Positions 54,436 through 63,330 of a stretch of DNA of 64,000 nt are shown here, piece after piece. Within the stretch, counting starts at the first letter, position 1. Each line of letters begins with the position of its first letter. The notes beneath the pieces are model-generated. The model ran no database searches and was not told the origin of the DNA. It was given only the letters and a program-made list of their open reading frames with translations. A program made the position numbers and the translations under genes. The DNA lies in the NCBI GenBank assembly GCA_965237725.1, contig OZ250151.1, forward strand, positions 62,001 to 126,000, in the 5' to 3' direction. This DNA is from G965237725 sp965237725. Its GTDB lineage: Bacteria; Pseudomonadota; Gammaproteobacteria; Arenicellales; Poriferihabitantaceae.

Positions 54436-55962
54436 CTAATCAGCTTTGGTGACCCGGATCACCTCATCCAGGCTGGTGGTGCCGTCATATACACGTTGCA
54501 AACCGTTCTGCAAAAGACCGGGGGAAAATTTTCGTGCATGGGCAATGATCTCATCTTCACTGCGGCGTTCATGAATCAAGTATCGCAATTCACTGTCCAT
54601 GGCGATAAGTTCATATACACCAATTCTCCCCCGGTAGCCAGTGTACTCACATTTATCACATCCAGCAGGAGTATAAATTTGTGCATTGTCGGGTATTGAA
54701 TCAGTATACTTTCCTGAGATTTTGTCCGTCTCTGCGGGGGCACGACAATGGGGGCACAAAACCCTGACCAGTCGCTGGGACATGACTCCAATCATACTCG
54801 ACGCAATAAGAAAGTCTTCGACACCCATATCAATTAATCGGGTAATGGCGCCCGTTGCGGTATTGGTGTGCAGTGTCGACATGACCAGGTGCCCGGTGAG
54901 GCTGGCCTGGACTGCGATTTCAGCAGTTTCAAGATCACGTATCTCTCCAACCAGAACAATGTCCGGATCCTGGCGCAAAATTGAACGCAACCCATTGGCA
55001 AAGGTCAGGCCAATTTTGCTGTGGACCTGAATCTGGCCAATGCCGTCCAGATCATATTCAACCGGGTCTTCGATAGTCAGTATATTATTTTTTTGCCGAT
55101 CTAAATTAGACAAACCGGCATACAAAGTGGTTGTTTTTCCTGAGCCGGTTGGTCCGGTGACCAATAATATGCCGTGGGGAGAACGGGTCAGCGACTCGAA
55201 TTTAGACATAATATCCGCTGGCATACCCAGGCGTTCCAGATTGAGCATGGCGCCCTGCTTGTCGAGCAATCGCAGCACGATCCTTTCTCCGTACTGGGTC
55301 GGTAATGACGATACACGAACATCTATGGGACGTTCTCCAACCATAAGTGAAATTCGCCCATCCTGGGGTAAACGTTTCTCTGCAATATCCAGCTTGGCCA
55401 TTACTTTCAATCTGGATATTAATGCGCTGTGAATCGCCCTTTGCGGTTCGACAATATCGCGCAATACACCATCAATGCGAAACCGTACCAATGATCTTTT
55501 TTCGTAAACCTCGAGATGGATGTCCGACGCATCCTCACGAATCGCCTGGGATAACAATGCATTGATCAATTTAACTACGGGGGCATCGTCGGATGCCGCG
55601 AGCAAGTCTGTGGCTTCGGGAATATCTGTGGCCAGCAATTCCAGGTCTATTTCACCATCGAGATCTTCAACCATTTGGGTCGCTTCAGACTGACCCTTGT
55701 CATACACCTGGCGAAGCATATGCTCAAAACTGGTCTGGCTTACCCGATTTAGGTTGATGGGCCTGGACAGTTTGCGTTTGAGTTCGGTATAAATTTCCAG
55801 TTGGGGTTGATCGACGCACAATAATTCTACCGAGCTACCCGAATCACAAATGGCCATTAAGCCATGACGCTTAGCAAAATTGTAGGTCAACATACCCACA
55901 ATTTCAGGGTCAACCCTGGCTAACCATTCATTGGCACTGGATTGGGGATTGTCACTTGCCAT
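54436..55962 (-). CDS. gspE: Type II secretion ATPase GspE
   Basis: This 508-residue cytosolic hexameric ATPase powers pseudopilus assembly. It has an N-terminal GspL-binding region, Walker A LVTGPTGSGKTTTLYAGL near residue 268, the Asp box TIEDPVEYDLDGIGQIQV, Walker B DIVLVGEIRDLETAEIAVQA, and a His box region SLTGHLVMSTLHTN. A four-cysteine zinc motif reads CPHCRAPAE and CDKCEYTGYRGR near 405-445. It lies 11 bases after gspD. Confidence 0.95.
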   Translation of the reverse strand: MASDNPQSSANEWLARVDPEIVGMLTYNFAKRHGLMAICDSGSSVELLCVDQPQLEIYTELKRKLSRPINLNRVSQTSFEHMLRQVYDKGQSEATQMVEDLDGEIDLELLATDIPEATDLLAASDDAPVVKLINALLSQAIREDASDIHLEVYEKRSLVRFRIDGVLRDIVEPQRAIHSALISRLKVMAKLDIAEKRLPQDGRISLMVGERPIDVRVSSLPTQYGERIVLRLLDKQGAMLNLERLGMPADIMSKFESLTRSPHGILLVTGPTGSGKTTTLYAGLSNLDRQKNNILTIEDPVEYDLDGIGQIQVHSKIGLTFANGLRSILRQDPDIVLVGEIRDLETAEIAVQASLTGHLVMSTLHTNTATGAITRLIDMGVEDFLIASSMIGVMSQRLVRVLCPHCRAPAETDKISGKYTDSIPDNAQIYTPAGCDKCEYTGYRGRIGVYELIAMDSELRYLIHERRSEDEIIAHARKFSPGLLQNGLQRVYDGTTSLDEVIRVTKAD

Positions 55963-55973
55963 GGTTTTTAGCC

Positions 55974-58286
55974 CTACGGCGTGTTTTCACCAGCCCGATT
56001 CCAGTCAACCTGCTTCAATCTTGGCGGTGGCTCCGGCAATAATCGCCGAGTATCGGGCTGACTGCCAATTTCTTCGGAACGTATAAATTCGTATCTATCT
56101 CGAGTCAGTTCTGCCAGATCAGTGGGGGTTCTGATAATTTTTGGACGCAGAAATACCATCAAATTAGATTTAACCCCGGTTTTTCTCTTCTTTCTGAATA
56201 ATGCGCCGATTATTGGAATTTTTCCGAAAAATGGCACCCATTCATGGGTATCAACCACATCGTCCCGAATTAATCCGCCGAGTACAATAATTTGCTCATC
56301 ATCAATCTGGACCGTTGTATTAATTGAACGGGTATCCGTAATCAGATCCGCAGCACCCTGAACAATGGTGGGACTGACCCTGGATAGCTCCTGCTCAATT
56401 TCCAGTCTGATTGTCCCGCCATCATTAATCTGGGGTGTTACTGTCAGCGTAAGGCCAACGTCTTTGCGTTCAATAGTTTGAAATGGATTGGATATACCTC
56501 CAGTGTTCACAGTATTGCCACTGGCATCCGTGGTTGTACCAGCGGTAGTTGAATTAGTGGTAAAACTACCTGTAACAAAAGGCACTTCCTGGCCGACAAC
56601 AATTTCAGCTTCCTCATTATCGAGAGTTAACAGATTTGGTGTAGATATAATGTTGGTATTGCTGTCACTACGCAGCGCATGCAATACAATATTCAGGTTG
56701 GGCACAATATCTCCGGAAAGGTTGGTAAAAAACCGGTTCAGGAAGCCAATTTGAAAACCGCCGGTGGTGGCACTGAACCCCGTGCTTACATTGATATCTT
56801 CGCCGCCATCTGTTCGGTAATTTCCAGACCAGTCCACGCCAATCTCGGATTCCTTACCAATTGAAACCTCGGCGATAATGGTTTCAATAAATACCTGCTC
56901 TCTGCGAATATCGAGCTCATCGATAACCTGCTTGAGATTATCGAAATCTTCCTGTTCAGCCCTGATTATTAAAGCATTACTTTGCTCATCACCCTGAATC
57001 ACAACCTCAGTCCGGGGAATCGCGCCGGATTCATCTTCCTGGCCCGGTTGTTGCAAACCGGTCAAAATTGTCACCAGATCTGCAGCCTGGGCAAATTTCA
57101 GGTAGACCACGTGTACATCGCTGTTCTCCGGGCGTTCAATATCGAGTTGATCGACCAATGCCTGAATTAACGGGAAATCTTGTGTCGGTGCCTGAATGAT
57201 TAGCGCATTGAGGCCTTCATCAATCTGGACGTTTAAACTGGAAGGCGCCTGACCCTGGAGTGCGGTGTCTGCTGCAAATGCAGTAATAGTTTGGCTAATT
57301 ATGGGCGCAAGTTTGGTGGCATCTGCATGTTTTAAATAAATAACCTGTATATCCGTGCCTCGTTGCTCTTTATCCATTTGTCGAATCAAAGCCAGGGCGC
57401 GATTTATATTTGCACCTGTGCCGGTGAGAATTAATGTATTGCTACCAGTATGAGGGGCGATATGTGCTGTCGGGGGCAGCAATGGCCGCAAAATCGGTAG
57501 TAACTCGGCAACCGACGCATGGTCCAGGGTAACGATATGGGTGAAGTGCTCATCGGTATTATTGGGTAAGCCATCGTTTACAGTGGGTGTGGGGTGCTGT
57601 TTGATTAAATTTTTGGGTAATATTTTGGTTATTGAACCTGAATCAACAGCGGCAAAGTTGCTTACCTCTAGAACCGAAAGAAAAATATCATAGAGCTGAT
57701 CCGCAGGTAGTCCACCACCAGAAACCAGACTGACCTTTCCCTTGACCCTGGGATCTACAATGAAACTTTTTCCGGTGACCTGGGAAACCAGATTAATCAG
57801 CGCATTTATATCTGCAGCCTGAAAATTTAGGGTAATCAAATCGCCGTCTGATTCACCATCACTATTTGAAGGCTTAATTTCGAATTCTGCGATTCCATTC
57901 TCGTCACCTGTCGCATCGTCGACCTGAGCCAAAAGCGCCTGATTCTCCAGATCGACTATTCCGTCAAATAGGATATCGCTTGTGGTATTTAAATTCTGCT
58001 GTTCACGCCCTTGCAAACCCGTACTGATTTGTCGCATGGCGAACTGCATATCCCTTTGAAAGCCCAAATCCACTAAACCGGTATCCTCCACACCTTCGGG
58101 GAATACAAAAAATTGTTCGCCCTGAGTCAGTGCCTGTGCCTGCGCCTGTGTCTGTGTCTGTGTCTGTGCATGAGCAATATTTGATCCTATTGCCATAAAC
58201 GATCCTGTAGTGAACAACAAACACAACATCCCCCTGGCAAACCGTTTTGCCCAGTTCAATTGTCGAAACGCTTTAGTTCTTTCCAT
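55974..58286 (-). CDS. gspD: Type II secretion outer-membrane secretin GspD
   Basis: GspD forms the outer-membrane channel. From the ATG at 58284-58286 it is 770 residues with a signal peptide (LCLLFTTGSFMAIGSNIAHA), N0 to N3 domains (ITLNFQAADINALINLVSQV; three repeats such as VYLKFAQAADLVTILTGL) and the secretin core (EVPFVTGSF, QIDDEQIIVLGGLIRDD, VPFFGKIPIIGALF). The frame continues 64 codons upstream, but that part is encoded by repeat copy C and is rejected as coding. A Gln/Thr/Ala repeat follows the signal peptide. No gspC precedes it, and no good ribosome site is visible. Confidence 0.93.
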   Translation of the reverse strand: MERTKAFRQLNWAKRFARGMLCLLFTTGSFMAIGSNIAHAQTQTQTQAQAQALTQGEQFFVFPEGVEDTGLVDLGFQRDMQFAMRQISTGLQGREQQNLNTTSDILFDGIVDLENQALLAQVDDATGDENGIAEFEIKPSNSDGESDGDLITLNFQAADINALINLVSQVTGKSFIVDPRVKGKVSLVSGGGLPADQLYDIFLSVLEVSNFAAVDSGSITKILPKNLIKQHPTPTVNDGLPNNTDEHFTHIVTLDHASVAELLPILRPLLPPTAHIAPHTGSNTLILTGTGANINRALALIRQMDKEQRGTDIQVIYLKHADATKLAPIISQTITAFAADTALQGQAPSSLNVQIDEGLNALIIQAPTQDFPLIQALVDQLDIERPENSDVHVVYLKFAQAADLVTILTGLQQPGQEDESGAIPRTEVVIQGDEQSNALIIRAEQEDFDNLKQVIDELDIRREQVFIETIIAEVSIGKESEIGVDWSGNYRTDGGEDINVSTGFSATTGGFQIGFLNRFFTNLSGDIVPNLNIVLHALRSDSNTNIISTPNLLTLDNEEAEIVVGQEVPFVTGSFTTNSTTAGTTTDASGNTVNTGGISNPFQTIERKDVGLTLTVTPQINDGGTIRLEIEQELSRVSPTIVQGAADLITDTRSINTTVQIDDEQIIVLGGLIRDDVVDTHEWVPFFGKIPIIGALFRKKRKTGVKSNLMVFLRPKIIRTPTDLAELTRDRYEFIRSEEIGSQPDTRRLLPEPPPRLKQVDWNRAGENTP
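58131..58170. repeat. Hexanucleotide-type tandem repeat in gspD
   Basis: About six and a half imperfect units of a CTGTGT/CTGTGC hexamer encode a run of alternating Gln with Thr or Ala directly after the GspD signal peptide. Unit length is two codons, so copy changes keep the frame and would alter only linker length. Confidence 0.7.
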
Positions 58287-58294
58287 GTTTGAGC

Positions 58295-58499
58295 TAAGGA
58301 ACCTCTGAACAAGTCTGGGCGAATCAAATTGCCACTTAAAATGGCGCTGGGCAAAATGATCAAGATCCAGGCAAAAAATTGGTGCAATAGCAGGGCTCAT
58401 ACAATCACTTGGGCGAGATTTTTTAACGTAGATATTGCCACGCGATATATTGGGTTTGGACTCAATTTGATCGGTCATGACTTGTTCAGAGGTTCCCTA
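58295..58499. mobile_element. MITE-like element, subfamily I (copy C)
   Basis: A 205-base non-coding unit is bounded by TA with inverted ends AGGAACCTCTGAACAAGTC and the complement of GGGAACCTCTGAACAAGTC. It is near-identical to copy B over its right 100 bases. It lies 8 bases upstream of the gspD ATG and 108 bases after the end of hom, so the immediate leader of gspD derives from the element. On the minus strand it is open in frame with gspD, which creates a false 64-residue N-terminal extension. Confidence 0.8.
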
Positions 58500-58607
58500 A
58501 GTTAATTCCAGAGTAATAATTGCCATAGACTATTGCCATTGCTTGAACAATAAGTTTCGTTAGATTTTATATCATTGTTGTATTGCTCAGCCATTAACTT
58601 CAGTCTG

Positions 58608-59918
58608 TCAGGACAGCTGTTCCAGTCGGATTCGCATTACTTTACCAGTAACTGTATCGAGCTGCTCAACCAGAGACAAAGCTTTCACCAGGTTACCCTC
58701 TTTGGTATTTTGGGTGAGCATGATTATTGTGACCTCCTCCTTGGGCTGGCCGCTGCCTTTTTGTAATACGGTATCAATACTGATATCGCTTTGACCAAAA
58801 ATAGTTGCAATTGAAGCCATAACCCCAGGTTGATTTATTACCCGCATACGCAAATAGTAAGCGGTTTCAATGTCTTCCATAGCAAGAACCGGCACGTCGA
58901 TAATGGCATCGGGATGAAATGCCAGATGGGGCACACGATTGTCCGGGTCGGTGGTAATTGCACGAACGACGTCGACCAGATCGGCTACAACCGCTGAAGC
59001 GGTGGGTTCTGAGCCCGCACCCGCACCGTAATACAGGGTCGGACCCACTGCATCGGACTGCACCAGAACCGCATTCATAACCCCATTCACGTTCGCAATA
59101 AGTTGTTTTTCTGGAATCAAAGTAGGATGTACTCGCAGTTCAACCCCTGTGCCGGATTTTCGGGCTATTCCCAGATGTTTGATTCGATAGCCCAGTTCCC
59201 GGGCGTTAACAATGTCTTCGCTGGTAATGTCCGTAATCCCTTCTATATATACATTTTCAAACTGCAACGATATCCCAAAAGCTATCGAGGCAAGTATGGT
59301 TAATTTGTGCGCCGCATCAATGCCTCCTACATCGAAAGCTGGATCCGCCTCTGCATATCCCAAGCCCTGGGCTTCACTCAACACATCCCCAAAATCTCGA
59401 CCACCTTCATCCATCTGAGTCAAAATATAATTTGAGGTCCCATTGATAATTCCTGCCAGCCATTCGATTCTATTAGCGGCCAGACCTTCACGAATAGATT
59501 TGATAATCGGAATTCCACCGGCCACCGCAGATTCGAATGCCACCACCAGACCATTATCCTGGGCTTTCTTGAAAATCTTGTTACCGTGCATGGCAATTAA
59601 TGCCTTATTGGCAGTGACCACGTGTTTGCCATTATCCAAAGCAGTCATTACCGCATCGAGAATGTGTTTGTCGCCACCCACCAGTTCCACAACGATTTCA
59701 ACCTCGGGATTGTTTACAACATCAAGTGGATTCTCAGTTAACACCAGGCCATTGGTATCGACCGGGCGAGGTTTGGAAATATCTTTTACTGCCGCAGTGA
59801 TAATCCGGATTTCCCGACCCGCGCGACGGGTAATTTCCTCAGCATTTCGCTGTAATACGGCTAATGTGCCGCTACCGACGGTGCCTAACCCAAGTAGGCC
59901 AATATTTACTGCTTTCAC
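58608..59918 (-). CDS. hom: Homoserine dehydrogenase
   Basis: This enzyme reduces aspartate semialdehyde to homoserine for threonine and methionine synthesis. The 436-residue protein opens with the NAD(P) fold IGLLGLGTVGSGTLAVL, has VVTANKALIAMHG, AGGIPIIKSIREGL, IINGTSNYILTQM and the catalytic Lys/Asp region GYAEADPAFDVGGIDAAHKL. A C-terminal ACT domain (about 350-430; YYLRMRVINQPGVMASIATI) suggests feedback control by threonine. It is the monofunctional type with no kinase half. Confidence 0.94.
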   Translation of the reverse strand: MKAVNIGLLGLGTVGSGTLAVLQRNAEEITRRAGREIRIITAAVKDISKPRPVDTNGLVLTENPLDVVNNPEVEIVVELVGGDKHILDAVMTALDNGKHVVTANKALIAMHGNKIFKKAQDNGLVVAFESAVAGGIPIIKSIREGLAANRIEWLAGIINGTSNYILTQMDEGGRDFGDVLSEAQGLGYAEADPAFDVGGIDAAHKLTILASIAFGISLQFENVYIEGITDITSEDIVNARELGYRIKHLGIARKSGTGVELRVHPTLIPEKQLIANVNGVMNAVLVQSDAVGPTLYYGAGAGSEPTASAVVADLVDVVRAITTDPDNRVPHLAFHPDAIIDVPVLAMEDIETAYYLRMRVINQPGVMASIATIFGQSDISIDTVLQKGSGQPKEEVTIIMLTQNTKEGNLVKALSLVEQLDTVTGKVMRIRLEQLS

Positions 59919-59979
59919 AATGTTTTTTTTAATTTGTTGGTAAACTGGGCGTTTAAAATTAGTTCTGTACCCATTTTAA

Positions 59980-60357
59980 ATGAAACTTCACCTCAACAAT
60001 CCTGATCAATCCCTTCAAATTTTATCCTGGACAAAAGATGATCGCGGATACCAGATCACGATTGGCGAAACGACCTATAAAGAGAGCGTAATACTAACAC
60101 CTGAAAAACTGGAATTGTGGTCCGTATCCCAAGTTTCTGAATTGAAAAGTGAACATTTCATGAACTTTGCATCCATGGATATCGAGGTACTGATTCTGGG
60201 TACTGGGGACACCACTATTTTCCCGGATCCGGTAATAACCAAACCAGTTATGGGGAAAGGAATTGGTGTGGAGGTCATGAACACAACCGCTGCCTGTCGA
60301 ACTTATAACATCCTGTGTGCTGACGGCCGTCGGGTTGCTGCAGGGTTAATCCTTTAA
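59980..60357 (+). CDS. Mth938-like domain protein (DUF498)
   Basis: This 125-residue protein is of the Mth938/NDUFAF3-like family. The visible signatures are VLILGTGDTTIFPDP near residue 70 and GVEVMNTTAACRTYNILCAD near the C-terminus, followed by GRRVAAGLIL. The family includes an assembly factor of mitochondrial complex I, but the bacterial role is not settled. It is a stand-alone gene, divergent from hom with 61 bases between. Confidence 0.86.
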   Translation: MKLHLNNPDQSLQILSWTKDDRGYQITIGETTYKESVILTPEKLELWSVSQVSELKSEHFMNFASMDIEVLILGTGDTTIFPDPVITKPVMGKGIGVEVMNTTAACRTYNILCADGRRVAAGLIL

Positions 60358-60452
60358 TGAAAATTTTGCCTAAAACCACCACATGATTTGGTAACAATGC
60401 CTTAAAATGGCGAATCTGGCTTACCGAAATATGATTTATTACCGAGTATCAT

Positions 60453-60474
60453 TTAAGGCGCCTCTGATTAAATT
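60453..60474. mobile_element. Solo, decayed end of a subfamily II element (copy E)
   Basis: TTAAGGCGCCTCTGATTAAA matches the left terminal repeat of copy A at 18 of 22 positions, with no second end nearby. It lies between the Mth938-like gene and msrAB, 95 bases after the former's stop. It is too short to exclude chance alone, but it matches the family's end and typical site. Confidence 0.45.
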
Positions 60475-60532
60475 GAACTCTACACCCTAATTGCTATCTA
60501 CAACTGCTAATTCAAAACTAACTTAAATTCCA

Positions 60533-61732
60533 ATGAAACGAATCTACCTGGTAATTGCAATAATTATCGCTGCATTCATACTAGCCAAAAACATCACCTC
60601 CCCTACGGAGAATCTGTCCGCGCAGTCGGAATCTACCACTGACAGCCAATCCACCATGAGTGAGGACGCAGCGGCGACCACAGATTCCGAAGCTACCAAG
60701 GCGCTGGCGGTTGCGACCTTTGCTGGGGGTTGTTTCTGGTGTACCGAATCTATTTTCGAGAAACTCGATGGTGTTTCAGAAGCGGTATCCGGTTATTCCG
60801 GTGGGCATACGCTAAACCCAACTTATCAAGACGTGGGGTCGGGTCAAACCGGACACACCGAGGCGGTACAGGTATTCTATGATCCTGAAAAAATCAGCTA
60901 TGAAGCGTTGCTTTATTATTTCTGGCGGGATATCGACCCGACGGATTCCGGCGGTCAGTTCGTAGATCGAGGCAGTGAATACCGTCCTGCTATTTTCTAT
61001 CACAACGAAACCGAGAAGCAATTAGCCACCCAGTCCCGGGATGCACTGCAAGCCACTGACCGATTTGGAAGTCCGATCACCGTCGAAATCGTGCCATTTG
61101 ATAAATTTTATGATGCTGAGGATTATCACCAGGATTATCATAAAACCAATCCAACACGCTACAAGGTCTATCGTGCGGGATCAGGGCGGGACCGATTTCT
61201 AAAAAAAGTCTGGGGTAATGACCTGGACAATAAGTATCAACCGTCTTCGGATGAAGTTGGTGCGGTAGATTCTGAATCGGACGACCACCCGCTTTATGTG
61301 AAGCCTGACGACGAAACCATTAAGAGTATGCTGACCCCCGTACAATACGCGGTTACCCAGGAAGAAGGAACCGAACCGCCATTCCGAAACGAATTCTGGA
61401 ATAATAAGGAGCCTGGAATTTATGTTGATGTTGTCACTGGTGAGCCTTTGTTTTCATCTACCACTAAATATCGTTCAGGTACCGGCTGGCCCAGTTTCTG
61501 GGAGCCAATAAACAAAGACTTCATCGTTGAGGTTGCTGATTACAAATTGTCCCAACCGCGAATTGAAGTAAAAAGCAAATATGGGAATTCCCATTTAGGA
61601 CATCTATTCAATGATGGCCCGGCTCCAACGGGATTACGCTATTGCTTAAATTCAGCAGCATTAAAATTCATCGATAAAGATGCGTTACAAAGCCAGGGCT
61701 ATGGTGAATTTCTAGCGCTGTTTTCAGAATAA
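60533..61732 (+). CDS. msrAB: Membrane-anchored methionine sulfoxide reductase MsrA-MsrB fusion
   Basis: The 399-residue protein repairs both sulfoxide stereoisomers of methionine. An N-terminal membrane segment or signal (about 4-20) points to the periplasm. MsrA (about 60-215) has the catalytic FAGGCFWCTES and GYSGG then GQTGHTEAV. MsrB (about 255-395) has YRSGTGWPSFWEPI and the catalytic Cys in GLRYCLNSAAL. The zinc CxxC pairs of many MsrB are absent, as in other fused forms. A reductant domain such as that of PilB is not present. Confidence 0.92.
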   Translation: MKRIYLVIAIIIAAFILAKNITSPTENLSAQSESTTDSQSTMSEDAAATTDSEATKALAVATFAGGCFWCTESIFEKLDGVSEAVSGYSGGHTLNPTYQDVGSGQTGHTEAVQVFYDPEKISYEALLYYFWRDIDPTDSGGQFVDRGSEYRPAIFYHNETEKQLATQSRDALQATDRFGSPITVEIVPFDKFYDAEDYHQDYHKTNPTRYKVYRAGSGRDRFLKKVWGNDLDNKYQPSSDEVGAVDSESDDHPLYVKPDDETIKSMLTPVQYAVTQEEGTEPPFRNEFWNNKEPGIYVDVVTGEPLFSSTTKYRSGTGWPSFWEPINKDFIVEVADYKLSQPRIEVKSKYGNSHLGHLFNDGPAPTGLRYCLNSAALKFIDKDALQSQGYGEFLALFSE

Positions 61733-61768
61733 TTCAGATTTACATTCAATTTTCCAGGAGGGTTTGCC

Positions 61769-63271
61769 ATGATTGAAATGGTTGACATGGCAAAGCCATG
61801 GTTATCTATACTCAGTGACGCATTTTTATTTTTTATTGGCCTGATCTTTTTCTGTGTGGTCATTGTCTTCATCAAGGACATCACCCAAACCAAAGATGCA
61901 GTGCTGCGAAACTATCCAGTAATCGGGCATTTCCGTTACATTTTCAGTTCTCTGGGCGAATTTTTTCGGCAATATTTTTTCGCCATGGACCGCGAGGAAA
62001 TGCCGTTTAACCGCGCTGAGCGCGAATGGATACACCGTGCCAGTCATGACAAAGGATTGAATATCGCATTTGGTTCCACAAAAAACCTGAATACCGTAGG
62101 CACGATGATTTTTGAAAATTGCCCATTCCCCACCCTGGATGAAGAGGCCTCGGAAATTAAATCAGTGGTCATTGGCGAAGGTTATTGCGAAAAACCCTAT
62201 CGTGCGCGTTCGTTGATAAATATATCTGCGATGAGTTTTGGTGCTCTTTCCAGACCCGCGGTTCAGGCTTTGTCCAAGGGCGCCAAACTGGCGGGATGCT
62301 GGTATAACACTGGTGAAGGCGGACTCGCACCTTATCATCTCGAGGGTGGTGCGGATATCGTTTTTCAGATCGGTACAGCCAAATATGGCGTGCGCAACGA
62401 ACAGGGAAATTTTAGCGCCGATAAACTCAAGGAAATTGCTGAAAACGAACAGGTAAAAATGTTCGAAATAAAATTATCCCAGGGCGCAAAACCAGGCAAA
62501 GGGGGCATTTTACCCGGGGAGAAGGTCACGCAAGAAATCGCACAAGTACGTGGCATTGAACCCGGCAAGCCCTCAATCTCACCAAATCGTCACCTGGATA
62601 TCAACAATGTAAATGAGTTACTGGATTTCATAGAAACTGTGAGAACAGTGTCTGGAAAGCCAACGGGATTTAAGTCTGTCATCGGCGGAACCCAATGGCT
62701 CGAAAAATTATTTGAAGAAATCGGACACAGAGGCATTCAAAGTGCACCCGACTTTATAACCGTTGACAGCGGTGACGGTGGCACCGGTGCTGCACCCATG
62801 ACTTTAATGGATCATGTAGGTCTGCCAATAAAAGAATCGTTACCCATGGTCGTAGATTTATTGGCTAAATTTGGTTTGCGTGAACGAATTAAGGTAATAG
62901 CATCAGGTAAATTGATTAATCCTGCGGGGGTAGCGGGTGCGTTGTGCGCTGGTGCAGATTTCGTAAATTCCGCCCGAGGCTTCATGTTTGCGCTGGGTTG
63001 CATTCAATCTCTAAAGTGCCACAAAAACACCTGCCCCACCGGAATTACAACCCACAACAAACGCTTACAAAAAGGGTTAAATCCAATGGACAAATCGGTC
63101 AAGGTTGCCAATTATGTACATAGTATTAATCACGCGGTGGGCATCATTTCACATTCATGCGGCGTAAAAGAACCGCGTGAACTCAAACGAAAACATGTCA
63201 GGCTAGTACAAAATGATGGCACATCCATTCGAATGAGTGAATTGTATCCTACCGAGTCAGCTTCGGTATGA
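61769..63271 (+). CDS. Glutamate synthase-like FMN protein, membrane-anchored
   Basis: This 500-residue protein has an N-terminal membrane segment (about 12-35) and the FMN barrel of the glutamate synthase large subunit: ISAMSFGALSRPAVQALSKG, NTGEGGLAPYHLEGGADIVF, KLSQGAKPGKGGILPG, FITVDSGDGGTGAAP, and the 3Fe-4S cysteines in LKCHKNTCPTGIT. The amidotransferase domain is missing, so it is not a complete GOGAT; its reaction is unknown. A strong ribosome site AGGAGG lies 6 bases before the ATG. Confidence 0.88.
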   Translation: MIEMVDMAKPWLSILSDAFLFFIGLIFFCVVIVFIKDITQTKDAVLRNYPVIGHFRYIFSSLGEFFRQYFFAMDREEMPFNRAEREWIHRASHDKGLNIAFGSTKNLNTVGTMIFENCPFPTLDEEASEIKSVVIGEGYCEKPYRARSLINISAMSFGALSRPAVQALSKGAKLAGCWYNTGEGGLAPYHLEGGADIVFQIGTAKYGVRNEQGNFSADKLKEIAENEQVKMFEIKLSQGAKPGKGGILPGEKVTQEIAQVRGIEPGKPSISPNRHLDINNVNELLDFIETVRTVSGKPTGFKSVIGGTQWLEKLFEEIGHRGIQSAPDFITVDSGDGGTGAAPMTLMDHVGLPIKESLPMVVDLLAKFGLRERIKVIASGKLINPAGVAGALCAGADFVNSARGFMFALGCIQSLKCHKNTCPTGITTHNKRLQKGLNPMDKSVKVANYVHSINHAVGIISHSCGVKEPRELKRKHVRLVQNDGTSIRMSELYPTESASV

Positions 63272-63330
63272 CTTAAAATTTTTGCTGATCGATGCTACTA
63301 CGTCATCGAAACCATTTCCGGGGAATGATT

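Noticed and set aside
54286..54699. 137-codon open frame on the plus strand across gspE/gspF
   Set aside because: It is antisense to two well-conserved genes, with no ribosome site or protein signature.
58287..58478. 64-codon N-terminal extension of GspD
   Set aside because: It is encoded by repeat copy C, precedes a normal signal peptide that begins at the ATG at 58286, and has no family match.
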